DNA of 19,630 bases from Gordonia sp. UBA5067 (GTDB taxonomy: Bacteria > Actinomycetota > Actinomycetes > Mycobacteriales > Mycobacteriaceae). Position 1 is the stretch's first letter. Every line of letters begins with the position of its first letter. Under the pieces are notes generated by a model, which ran no database searches, was not told the origin of the DNA, and was given only the letters and a program-made list of their open reading frames with translations. The translations under genes were made by a program, and so were the position numbers. Location of the stretch: NCBI RefSeq assembly GCF_002414845.1, contig NZ_DIAX01000002.1, positions 1 through 19,630 of the forward strand. Direction: 5' to 3'. Shown here piece by piece: positions 7,326 through 12,952 of this stretch.

Positions 7326-7345
7326 CCGACGATCAAAGGTGAGTC

Positions 7346-7615
7346 ATGACCCGCAGCCCCCATCGGCGCCCGCTCCCGCACCTTCGGATGATCCGCCGAG
7401 GGGCCGCACTCATCGTTGCGGCCGCCGGCGCCGCGACCGCCGCCATCGCAGTCGGCCTGGGTGCTTGCCACCCCGCGCTCAGTGCCGAGGGCGAGGAGCG
7501 GCCCCAACCGGTAGGGGCGTCGATGACCGAACAATTCGGCCCGCTTGACTGGCTTCCAGTGACCCCGGTGCGCGGCACGGGTAAGCCGCCACACTCGACC
7601 ACCGAGGCGTCGTGA
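7346..7615 (+). CDS. Small exported or lipid-anchored protein of unknown function
   Basis: This 89-residue protein has a basic N-terminus (several Arg), a hydrophobic segment at about 19-39 and then LGAC (38-41), which could be a lipobox with C41 as the lipidated residue. The mature part is short (about 48 residues) and Pro/Gly/Thr-rich. ATG 7346 follows AAAGGTGAG; an internal ATG at residue 15 is an alternative. It sits between lcp and apbE, overlapping the latter by 4 nt. I do not recognise it. In many actinobacterial operons this slot, next to apbE and a ferric-reductase-like gene, holds an FMN_bind-domain protein. The stretch GASMTEQFGPLDWLPVT faintly recalls the start of that domain, but the rest, including an S-G-A-T flavinylation site, is absent. 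Confidence 0.7.
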   Translation: MTRSPHRRPLPHLRMIRRGAALIVAAAGAATAAIAVGLGACHPALSAEGEERPQPVGASMTEQFGPLDWLPVTPVRGTGKPPHSTTEAS

Positions 7616-8625
7616 CCCCGGGCTGCGCTGAGGCGGTTAGCGCCACCGAGACCTTCGCGGCCATCGGTACCACCGTCTCGGTGACCTGCACCGACCGGCG
7701 CGAGCTCGGTCGCGCGGCGGCGCTGATGCGCATTCGGTTGGGTGCGCTCGACGGGGCCGTCTCCCGCTTTCGGGAGGACTCCGAGCTCGCCCGGATCAAC
7801 GCGCGCAGCGCGGCGCTGGCCCGCACCGACCCGAGCAGATCGTTGCGGGTGCTGGTCGGGACGACGCTGAGTGCCTGCCTGACGGCCGCATTGCGTGCCG
7901 AACGCCTCAGTAACGGCCTGGTGTGCGCATCGCTGGGCGCAGAACTGGCGGCGTGCGGATACGACGCTGACTTGGCCGTCGTCACGGCCCGTGGTGAGCG
8001 CGAGCAGGCTGGGGCGCTGGCGACCCGCGACTTCCCGGTGCCCGGGCGGCGCCGACGCGAAGTACGCCGGGCGGGACTGGTTTTCGACAGTGGCTGTGGC
8101 CTTCTGGTGCTACCGGCGGGTGTCGCATTGGACCTGGGGGCCAGCGCCAAGGCGTGGGCCGCCGACACGATCGCCGCCGAGTTGGCGGCGACGGGGACCG
8201 GCGGATACCTGTGCAACCTCGGTGGTGATATCGCCGTCGCGGGGGCGGCGCCGCCCGGCGGCTGGGCGATCGGGGTGCGGGATTGGACCGGCACCGTTCG
8301 CCACACCGTCTGTTCGACGGGGCAGGCCTTCGCCACCTCATCGACGAAGGTGCGCACGTGGATCCATCAGGGCAGCGCGCGCCACCACATCATCGATCCG
8401 CGCAGTGGATCACCTGCGCGCGCCTGGTGGGCGCAGGTCAGCTGTGCGGCACCCGACGCAGTCCAGGCCAACGCTGCCTCGACGGCCGCGGTCATCCTCG
8501 GCGCCGCGGCACCCCGGTGGCTGCGGGACCGCGGCGTCGCGGCCTGCCTGATCGGGTCGGGCGGCCGCATCACCACCACTCCCGGGTGGGAGGCGGGACC
8601 GACCCGAGAGGCGCGGCCCCGATGA
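7612..8625 (+). CDS. apbE: ApbE-family FAD:protein FMN transferase
   Basis: This 337-residue protein transfers FMN from FAD onto a Ser/Thr of a target protein through a phosphoester bond. Family motifs are LDLGASAKAWAAD (173-185), NLGGDIAV (202-209), HHIIDPRSGSP (258-268) and ANAASTAA (286-293). The last corresponds to the Mg-binding D-A-x-x-T-A segment; here Asn replaces Asp, a variant I believe recurs among actinobacterial members. No signal peptide or membrane span is visible, so it appears cytoplasmic, unlike the lipoprotein ApbE of Gram-negatives. The GTG start at 7612 overlaps the previous stop (GTGA), and the end overlaps the next start (ATGA). No obvious flavinylation motif (D-x-x-[ST]-G-A-[ST]) was found in the neighbouring proteins, so its target is unknown. 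Confidence 0.9.
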   Translation: MTPGCAEAVSATETFAAIGTTVSVTCTDRRELGRAAALMRIRLGALDGAVSRFREDSELARINARSAALARTDPSRSLRVLVGTTLSACLTAALRAERLSNGLVCASLGAELAACGYDADLAVVTARGEREQAGALATRDFPVPGRRRREVRRAGLVFDSGCGLLVLPAGVALDLGASAKAWAADTIAAELAATGTGGYLCNLGGDIAVAGAAPPGGWAIGVRDWTGTVRHTVCSTGQAFATSSTKVRTWIHQGSARHHIIDPRSGSPARAWWAQVSCAAPDAVQANAASTAAVILGAAAPRWLRDRGVAACLIGSGGRITTTPGWEAGPTREARPR

Positions 8626-9188
8626 GCAGTCCCTGGTTGTGGTTCGTCTCGCGGGCCGGCGGCGTGGTCAGCCTGGTTCTTCTCACCGTGGTCGTCGTCG
8701 CGGGTGCGGTGACCGCGGCGGATCGACCGCTGCCGACGGCGATGGCCGGCTGGGTGGCCGGCCTGCACCGCTACCTCACCTTGGGCGTGCTGGGGCTGCT
8801 GACGATTCATATCGGCGCCGCGGTGATCGACACCTATGTGGACCTCGCGTGGTCAGCGGTGATCGTCCCCTTCACCGGGGGGTATCGGCCGGCCGGGGTG
8901 GGGTGGGGTGCGGTCGCCATCGATGCGCTCGGGCTGGTCGCCCTCACCTCCTGGCTGCGCCCGCGGCTCTCGCGCCGAGGGTGGCATGCCATGCACTGGT
9001 TGGCCTACGTGGTGGCGGTAGCGGCGGTCGTCCACGCGGTGACGATGGCGTCGGCCGATAAGCCGGTCTTCCTCGTCATCACCCTCGGGTGCGGCGCGGT
9101 CATGGGGCTGTCCACCGTCTGGCGGGTGTGCAGCACGAGCCCTGATCGTCGGCGCCGGGCACGGGTTGCCGCCGGGGAGTGGACGTGA
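8622..9188 (+). CDS. Ferric-reductase-like di-heme membrane protein
   Basis: This 188-residue integral-membrane protein has about five hydrophobic spans (approximately 12-32, 51-71, 95-111, 125-143 and 149-166). Two histidine pairs lie in consecutive spans: H49 and H63 (14 apart), H125 and H138 (13 apart), with H122 nearby. That spacing is typical of the ferric reductase-like transmembrane domain (FRD/YedZ/NOX type) binding two b hemes stacked across the membrane. It lacks a fused flavin/NAD(P)H domain, so electrons must come from separate proteins; the NuoF-like and ferredoxin genes directly downstream fit. ATG 8622 overlaps the apbE stop, and the end overlaps the next start. Its likely role is moving electrons from cytoplasm to the outer face. 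Confidence 0.85.
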   Translation: MSSPWLWFVSRAGGVVSLVLLTVVVVAGAVTAADRPLPTAMAGWVAGLHRYLTLGVLGLLTIHIGAAVIDTYVDLAWSAVIVPFTGGYRPAGVGWGAVAIDALGLVALTSWLRPRLSRRGWHAMHWLAYVVAVAAVVHAVTMASADKPVFLVITLGCGAVMGLSTVWRVCSTSPDRRRRARVAAGEWT

Positions 9189-10228
9189 CGACCCTGTCGA
9201 CGCTACTCGACGACGCGGGGCTGACCGGACGCGGCGGTGCCGACTTCCGTACCGGTGCAAAGGTGGCCGTGGCGGCGCAGCACGGTGCCGATCTGATCGT
9301 CAACGCCTGCGACGGCGAGCTCGGCGCGGCCAAGGATGCCTGGGTGATCACCCATCACCTCGCCGAGATGCTCGCCGGTGCGCAGGCAGTCACCCGGGGT
9401 TCGATCCAGGTGGCCGCGAGCCGCGACTCGGCGGTACTGGCGCAGCTGCGGGCGCAGGGAGTCGCAACCCTGGCCGTTCCCCGCCGCTACGTGGCGTCGG
9501 AGGAATCGTCGCTGGTGAGCCTGGCCCACGGCGGCCTCGCCCGCCCGTTCATGCGGTCTGCCCCGGTCGTGACCGGATCCCACGATCGGCGCGGCCGACG
9601 GTTCCGTCCGACGCTGGTCCTCAACGCGGAGACGGTGTGGCGGCTCAGCCAGATCATGGACCGGGGGGTCCGATGGTTCCGGTCCTTCGGCACGGCGGCC
9701 GAACCCGGTCCGCGCCTGGTCACGCTCGTCAACGGGGTGGCTCGGCCCGGAGTCTACGACGCGGAGGCGGGGCTCACCCTCGAGGAGCTCTTGTCGGTGG
9801 GCGGCGGCCCGGTCGTCGAGGTGGCCGCGCGGTGGTTCGGTGGATTGGGTGGTGGATTCCTTCCCGCCCACCAGGAAGCCGGGGTCCGCTGGTCGCGGGC
9901 CGGCTTGGCGCCGTTCGGGATTGCGCCGGGTAGCGGCGTCGTAGATGTCATCGATGCTCGGGCCGACCCGTGGCGCGAGGTCGAAGCAGCCCTGGACTAC
10001 GCGGCGGGCGAGTCGGCCGGCCAATGTGGGCCGTGCATGTTCGGCGTGCCGGGGCTACGCGATGCGGTCGCCGCGCTGCGCCGCTCGCCGACGCCGCAAC
10101 GATCCGACCAGGTGAAGCACCGCGTGCGGCAACTGGCCGGGCGGGGAGCGTGCCACTACCCCGACGGAGTTGCCGGATTTGTCGACTCGGCGCTCCGTGC
10201 TTTACGCCCGGTGGAAGTGGGGAAATGA
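9185..10228 (+). CDS. NuoF-like NADH/FMN-binding SLBB iron-sulfur protein
   Basis: This 347-residue homologue of the 51-kDa NADH-binding subunit of complex I should oxidise NADH via FMN and pass electrons to FeS. Seen motifs are GRGGADFRTGAK (15-26, FMN/NADH glycine loop), NACDGELGAAKD (40-51, counterpart of N-x-D-E-G-E-P-G-x-x-K-D), YVASEESSL (102-110), an SLBB-like segment (about 178-230) and a C-terminal FeS region ESAGQCGPC (276-284) with GACHYPDG (321-328). NuoF normally has C-x2-C-x2-C then a distant C; here the first cysteine is A278, leaving C281, C284 and C323. GTG 9185 overlaps the upstream TGA (GTGA); GTG 9179 is an alternative two codons earlier. It is shorter than NuoF (about 430). 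No NuoE or NuoG partner is nearby, so it probably works with the adjacent ferredoxin. Confidence 0.88.
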   Translation: MTTLSTLLDDAGLTGRGGADFRTGAKVAVAAQHGADLIVNACDGELGAAKDAWVITHHLAEMLAGAQAVTRGSIQVAASRDSAVLAQLRAQGVATLAVPRRYVASEESSLVSLAHGGLARPFMRSAPVVTGSHDRRGRRFRPTLVLNAETVWRLSQIMDRGVRWFRSFGTAAEPGPRLVTLVNGVARPGVYDAEAGLTLEELLSVGGGPVVEVAARWFGGLGGGFLPAHQEAGVRWSRAGLAPFGIAPGSGVVDVIDARADPWREVEAALDYAAGESAGQCGPCMFGVPGLRDAVAALRRSPTPQRSDQVKHRVRQLAGRGACHYPDGVAGFVDSALRALRPVEVGK

Positions 10229-10464
10229 TGACGCTGGTCGTGGATCGGACTACCTGCACCGGTAAAGGGGTGTGCGTGTATCTCCTCGACGGCGCCCTGA
10301 CCCGTGATGAGTGGGGTTACCCGATCGTCGTCGACACCGACACCATCCCCGGGCGCGCAGCGGTATCGGTGGCGATCTCCTTGTGCCCGGTGGGTGCCCT
10401 CCAGTGGGCGGGAAAGCGGGGGGCGGGAAAGCGGTGGGCGGGAAAGCGGTGGGCGGGAAAGTAG
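10225..10464 (+). CDS. Small single-cluster (3Fe-4S type) ferredoxin with repeat-derived tail
   Basis: This is a 79-residue ferredoxin. The cluster ligands are C11 and C17 (CTGKGVC) and C54 (LCPVGAL), the C-x5-C...C-P pattern of actinobacterial one-cluster ferredoxins that usually carry 3Fe-4S. ATG 10225 overlaps the NuoF-like stop; a second ATG follows immediately. The natural fold ends near ALQW (58-61). The remaining 18 residues are WAGKR-type repeats encoded by a 15-bp tandem repeat, giving a basic tail that family members do not normally have. The protein would shuttle electrons between the NuoF-like flavoprotein and the di-heme membrane protein. A basic tail could promote membrane or partner binding, but that is speculation. 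Confidence 0.88.
   Translation: MMTLVVDRTTCTGKGVCVYLLDGALTRDEWGYPIVVDTDTIPGRAAVSVAISLCPVGALQWAGKRGAGKRWAGKRWAGK
10405..10464. repeat. Four-copy 15-bp tandem repeat at the 3-prime end of the ferredoxin gene
   Basis: Units at 10405-10419, 10420-10434, 10435-10449 and 10450-10464 follow TGGGCGGGAAAGCGG, nearly identical to one another. A shortened fifth copy (TGGCGGGAAATGCG, 10465-10478) lies beyond the stop. The ferredoxin stop codon TAG arises inside the fourth unit by GCGG becoming GTAG. The period is a multiple of three, so copy number changes would lengthen the protein without a frameshift. Confidence 0.92.
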
Positions 10465-10514
10465 TGGCGGGAAATGCGTGACGACACAATCGGCAACGGA
10501 AAGCAGGACTGACA

Positions 10515-10595
10515 ATGGGCTTCTTCAACTACATGCAGAACCTCCTCTACTGGTTGGACGGGGGATCGAGCGGCTTCGGCGGATACGGGAGCTGA
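10515..10595 (+). CDS. 26-residue peptide gene
   Basis: ATG 10515 opens a 26-codon frame ending at TGA 10593-10595, with GCAGGA about 6-8 nt upstream and a stop at 10479 that excludes a longer form. The N-terminal half is hydrophobic and aromatic (MGFFNYMQNLLYWLD). The C-terminal half is Gly/Ser-rich with aromatic residues (GGSSGFGGYGS). It has no cysteine. The layout, an amphipathic leader-like half followed by a small-residue tail, between an operon of redox genes and a TetR regulator, recalls tiny conserved operon peptides such as mycofactocin or PQQ precursors, but no radical-SAM partner is in view. It could also be a small membrane subunit of the electron-transfer complex. Coding status rests on start, ribosome site and composition only. 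Confidence 0.5.
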   Translation: MGFFNYMQNLLYWLDGGSSGFGGYGS

Positions 10596-10605
10596 GTTTT
10601 GGTCG

Positions 10606-10614
10606 TGCTAAACT
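10606..10614 (+). promoter_or_regulatory. Extended -10 promoter candidate for the TetR gene
   Basis: TGCTAAACT matches the extended -10 form TGnTAnnnT and lies 42 nt upstream of GTG 10656, just after the 26-residue peptide gene. No good -35 is seen, which is tolerable for extended -10 promoters. It would give the regulator its own transcript in addition to operon read-through. Confidence 0.45.
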
Positions 10615-10617
10615 CCC

Positions 10618-10637
10618 GGGCCAGGTCGGGCCAGGTC
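10618..10637 (+). repeat. Perfect 10-bp tandem direct repeat before the TetR gene
   Basis: GGGCCAGGTC occurs twice in immediate succession (10618-10627 and 10628-10637), directly at and downstream of the predicted transcription start and just before the GGAGGG ribosome site (10640-10645). It may be a regulator site for autocontrol or a simple slippage duplication. Confidence 0.7.
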
Positions 10638-10655
10638 ACGGAGGGCGGGTTGCGC

Positions 10656-11297
10656 GTGGTCGAGCAGGATCCGAGAGCTGCCGCGATGCTGGGACGGGTG
10701 CTCGCCGACGCAGCCGATTCAGCGGCCCCAGACGACATCGCGACCCGGATCCTCGACGCCGCGCGGCAACAGTTCAGTGCCATCGGCGTGCGTCATTCCA
10801 CGATGGAGGACGTTGCCCGTCGAGCCGGGGTGGCCCGGATCACCGTTTACCGCCGCTTCCCCACGAAGGATGTGTTGGTCGAGCAGGTGACGCTGCGCGA
10901 ATACCGTGATTACTTCCAGCAGTTCCTGCTCGATATCCGCGGCGTCGCGACGGTGCAGGACCGGGTCGTGGTGGGGTTCACCAGCTCCTTGCGCGCGATC
11001 CGCCGCAATCCGATCATCGGTGGCCTGCTGGCCGCCGAGCCGGATTCGCTGGCCCGTGCCATGGTGGGCGACGACGGTCGGCTGGTGACGGTGGTGCGGC
11101 AGTTCGTCGCCGATCAACTCCGCCGCGAACAGGTGGCGGGCCATGTCGGTGCCGACGTGGACGTCGACCTCGTCGCCGAGATGATGGTGCGGGTTTCGGC
11201 GTCGTTCCTGACGACGCCGAGCGGCATAGTCGACCTCGACGATGAGGCCCAACTCGCCGACCTGGCCCGCCGGTTCCTCGTGCCGATGCTGGGCTAG
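10656..11297 (+). CDS. TetR-family transcriptional regulator closing the lcp operon
   Basis: From GTG 10656 this regulator has 213 residues. GGAGGG at 10640-10645 lies 10 nt upstream; TTG 10650 and TTG 10599 are alternative in-frame starts. The helix-turn-helix is clear: TRILDAARQQFSAIGVRHST, then MEDVARRAGVARITVYRRF and PTKDVLVEQV (about residues 27-76). The C-terminal ligand domain is all-helical and not assignable to a ligand class. It is the last gene of the lcp run, after the peptide gene, and is the best local candidate to bind the 37-bp palindrome before lcp. Whether it is orthologous to the described LcpR of Gordonia polyisoprenivorans needs sequence comparison. It may also have its own promoter at 10606. 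Confidence 0.88.
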   Translation: MVEQDPRAAAMLGRVLADAADSAAPDDIATRILDAARQQFSAIGVRHSTMEDVARRAGVARITVYRRFPTKDVLVEQVTLREYRDYFQQFLLDIRGVATVQDRVVVGFTSSLRAIRRNPIIGGLLAAEPDSLARAMVGDDGRLVTVVRQFVADQLRREQVAGHVGADVDVDLVAEMMVRVSASFLTTPSGIVDLDDEAQLADLARRFLVPMLG

Positions 11298-11314
11298 CGC
11301 GATGGCCGGCTGCG

Positions 11315-11360
11315 CGGCGTGGCGCCGTGTAAATTCTTCCGATCGGGGCCGATGCCCGAT
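11315..11360 (+). terminator. Two short hairpins after the TetR gene, possible terminator
   Basis: CGGCG (11315-11319) pairs with CGCCG (11323-11327) over a 3-nt loop and is followed by a short A/T-rich stretch. ATCGGG (11342-11347) pairs with CCCGAT (11355-11360) over 7 nt. Neither has a strong T-tract. Together they mark the likely end of the lcp-tetR transcript. Confidence 0.35.
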
Positions 11361-11429
11361 TTCGCCAGTTCGCCGCCGACGATGTGGCGTGAGTTAACGA
11401 CGGTGTAATACGACTGAGGAAGTTTGCGT

Positions 11430-11479
11430 ATGCAGGCTTCTGCATGGGCTTTTAGTTTTCTCTCAGGCCTGCATAGAAT
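11430..11479 (+). promoter_or_regulatory. Promoter region of the porin cluster with repeated ATGCAG arms
   Basis: TAGAAT (11474-11479) is a strong -10 with TTTAGT (11451-11456) 17 nt upstream as a weak -35. ATGCAG (11430-11435) pairs with CTGCAT (11440-11445), and ATGCAGGC (11430-11437) pairs perfectly with GCCTGCAT (11467-11474), which touches the -10. One left arm with two alternative right arms could allow DNA looping, dimeric binding or alternative structures. The region is A/T-richer than its surroundings. The repeats are seen; regulation is inferred. Confidence 0.55.
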
Positions 11480-11542
11480 CCCATTTCGGAGGATCCGGCA
11501 CGGGATGCCGGAATCGTGACCGAACCGCGTCTTGAGGAGAAC

Positions 11543-12247
11543 ATGATCGTGACTGCCCACCTGCGTACCCCATGGCGTCTGGCGCTGGTGGGTATTGCCG
11601 CCGCCGCTGCCTTCCTCACCGCAGTGCCGACCGCGCATGCCGACTCATTTCAGCGGCTGCCCGGCGGCAAGGCCGTCGGGGAGGGGCTGACCATCTATCG
11701 CAGCAAGGAATCGGTCCGCGTCGGCCCGTCGATGGCGGCCAACAGCATGGGTCGCAGCGCCTGGGTGTCGGGCAACGTCCGGGTCGTCGCACCCGGGATC
11801 GACACCAGCGATGCCGGGCCGAACAACGGCCCGCGGGGCGAGGACGCGATGCCGGGCTCGAACGGTACTTCCACCACCGGGGCCGGGGGTACGACGACGG
11901 TCGTTTACGTCGTCGGCTGCCAGGTGAGCATCGGACAGCTGGATGCCGGCCTGCGGCTCGGACTGGGTGGACTGTTCGACTTTACGGGCGAGACAGGCGG
12001 CATCCCGCTGCTGGGCGTCGGTGGGAACCTGAATCTGCCGCTCTCGCCGGGAGAGGTTAAGTACGCCCTCGTCGACCGCAAGCAGATGACCAAGCCGGGC
12101 ACCTACTACTTCAACTGGCGCAATGCCCAGATGGACATCCAGGGCTGCGGCGGCTACGCCCAGGCCCGGTCGCTGGCGGTCGTCGAGACCACTGGCAACA
12201 ACCACCAGAAGATCCAGCTGTGGGGCAAGCCGTTCACCATCGGCTGA
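11543..12247 (+). CDS. MspA-family outer-membrane porin, first of three
   Basis: This 234-residue precursor has a Sec signal peptide cleaved after AHA (31-33). The mature protein resembles the MspA porin family that forms octameric channels in the mycolate outer membrane: RSAWVSGNVRV (71-81), a glycine-rich beta segment (130-162), GYAQARSLAVVET (204-216) and the terminal KPFTIG. Two cysteines, C126 (VVGCQV) and C202 (QGCGGYAQAR), are conserved in all three tandem copies and could form a disulfide. Compared with copies two and three, it has an extra Gly/Ser/Thr/Asn-rich loop (about 92-118) and lacks their acidic loop. GAGGAG (11534-11539) lies only 3 nt before ATG 11543 and 9 nt before GTG 11549, so the true start may be GTG 11549. 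It is the most diverged of the three and heads the cluster. Confidence 0.88.
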   Translation: MIVTAHLRTPWRLALVGIAAAAAFLTAVPTAHADSFQRLPGGKAVGEGLTIYRSKESVRVGPSMAANSMGRSAWVSGNVRVVAPGIDTSDAGPNNGPRGEDAMPGSNGTSTTGAGGTTTVVYVVGCQVSIGQLDAGLRLGLGGLFDFTGETGGIPLLGVGGNLNLPLSPGEVKYALVDRKQMTKPGTYYFNWRNAQMDIQGCGGYAQARSLAVVETTGNNHQKIQLWGKPFTIG

Positions 12248-12275
12248 CCGGCACCGACGACGACTGAGGATGATG

Positions 12276-12947
12276 ATGAACAAGCGTGTGACACGCAGTG
12301 CGGTGCTCCTGGCCGCGACCGGGACGGCGGTGGCCACCCTGGCAGCAGTGCTGAGTGTGCCGGCCCCGGCGCGGGCCGAGAAGCAGGTGGCGCTGCCGGC
12401 CCAGGCCAGCAGTTACCGGATGGGTGACGGGACGGTGATCACCCTGAACCGCAACCGGGAGCGTGCGCGGGTCGTCGGATCGATGGGCGGCACCCCGGCA
12501 CACCGCGCCGCCTGGGTGTCGGGCAAGTACACGGTCCGCGTCTCGCGCGACGTGGTGAAGATCGAAGTGCAGCCGGGCTACATCGTCGGCTGTCAGGTGA
12601 ACTTCTCTGGGGCCGACAGCAGTGGCGACGAGGGCGACGCGGATGCCTTCGGCGGTGGTATCGATTCGCTCGGCGCCGGGGAGTCGGTGCACCTCGGCCC
12701 CGGCCAGGCGGCGCAGTTCAACATCAACGACACCGAGTACGCCGATGACTTCGGGGCAGAGAAGCACGATCCGTACCCCACGTTCACCAACACGCGTGTT
12801 GCGCGGTTCAGCTACGTCAACGCTCAGCTCGGGCTGACCGGCTGCGCCGGATACGCGCAGGCGCGCTCGACGGTGCGCGTGATGGTGGAGACGGATTTCG
12901 CCATGCAAACGGTGAACTTCTACGGCCGGCCGTTCTCGATCGGCTGA
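12276..12947 (+). CDS. MspA-family porin, second of three
   Basis: This 223-residue precursor has a signal peptide cleaved after ARA (32-34). It has the core YRMGDGTVITLNR (47-59), RAAWVSGKY (77-85), YIVGCQVNF (102-110), [14 protein letters not shown] (185-198) and terminal GRPFSIG. Cysteines C106 and C190 match the conserved pair. Residues 111-128 form an acidic, glycine-rich loop ([18 protein letters not shown]) nearly identical to that of the third copy, a candidate for the pore constriction, which is also acidic in MspA. Three ATGs are stacked at 12270-12278; ATG 12276 has the best spacing from GAGGA (12266-12270). The gene starts 28 nt after porin one and ends 5 nt before porin three, so all three are probably cotranscribed. 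Confidence 0.9.
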   Translation: MNKRVTRSAVLLAATGTAVATLAAVLSVPAPARAEKQVALPAQASSYRMGDGTVITLNRNRERARVVGSMGGTPAHRAAWVSGKYTVRVSRDVVKIEVQPGYIVGCQVNFSGADSSGDEGDADAFGGGIDSLGAGESVHLGPGQAAQFNINDTEYADDFGAEKHDPYPTFTNTRVARFSYVNAQLGLTGCAGYAQARSTVRVMVETDFAMQTVNFYGRPFSIG

Positions 12948-12952
12948 CCGTG

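Noticed and set aside
7612..8625. ApbE inactive because Asn replaces the Mg-binding Asp in the ANAASTAA segment
   Set aside because: All other motifs are intact and I believe this substitution recurs in actinobacterial ApbE proteins, so loss of function is not supported.
10405..10478. Possible CRISPR-like array
   Set aside because: Units are 15 bp, directly abutting with no spacers, and coding; a simple tandem repeat.
10515..11297. Mycofactocin-type system (small peptide next to TetR)
   Set aside because: The peptide lacks the conserved mycofactocin C-terminus and no radical-SAM or MftB-like gene is present.
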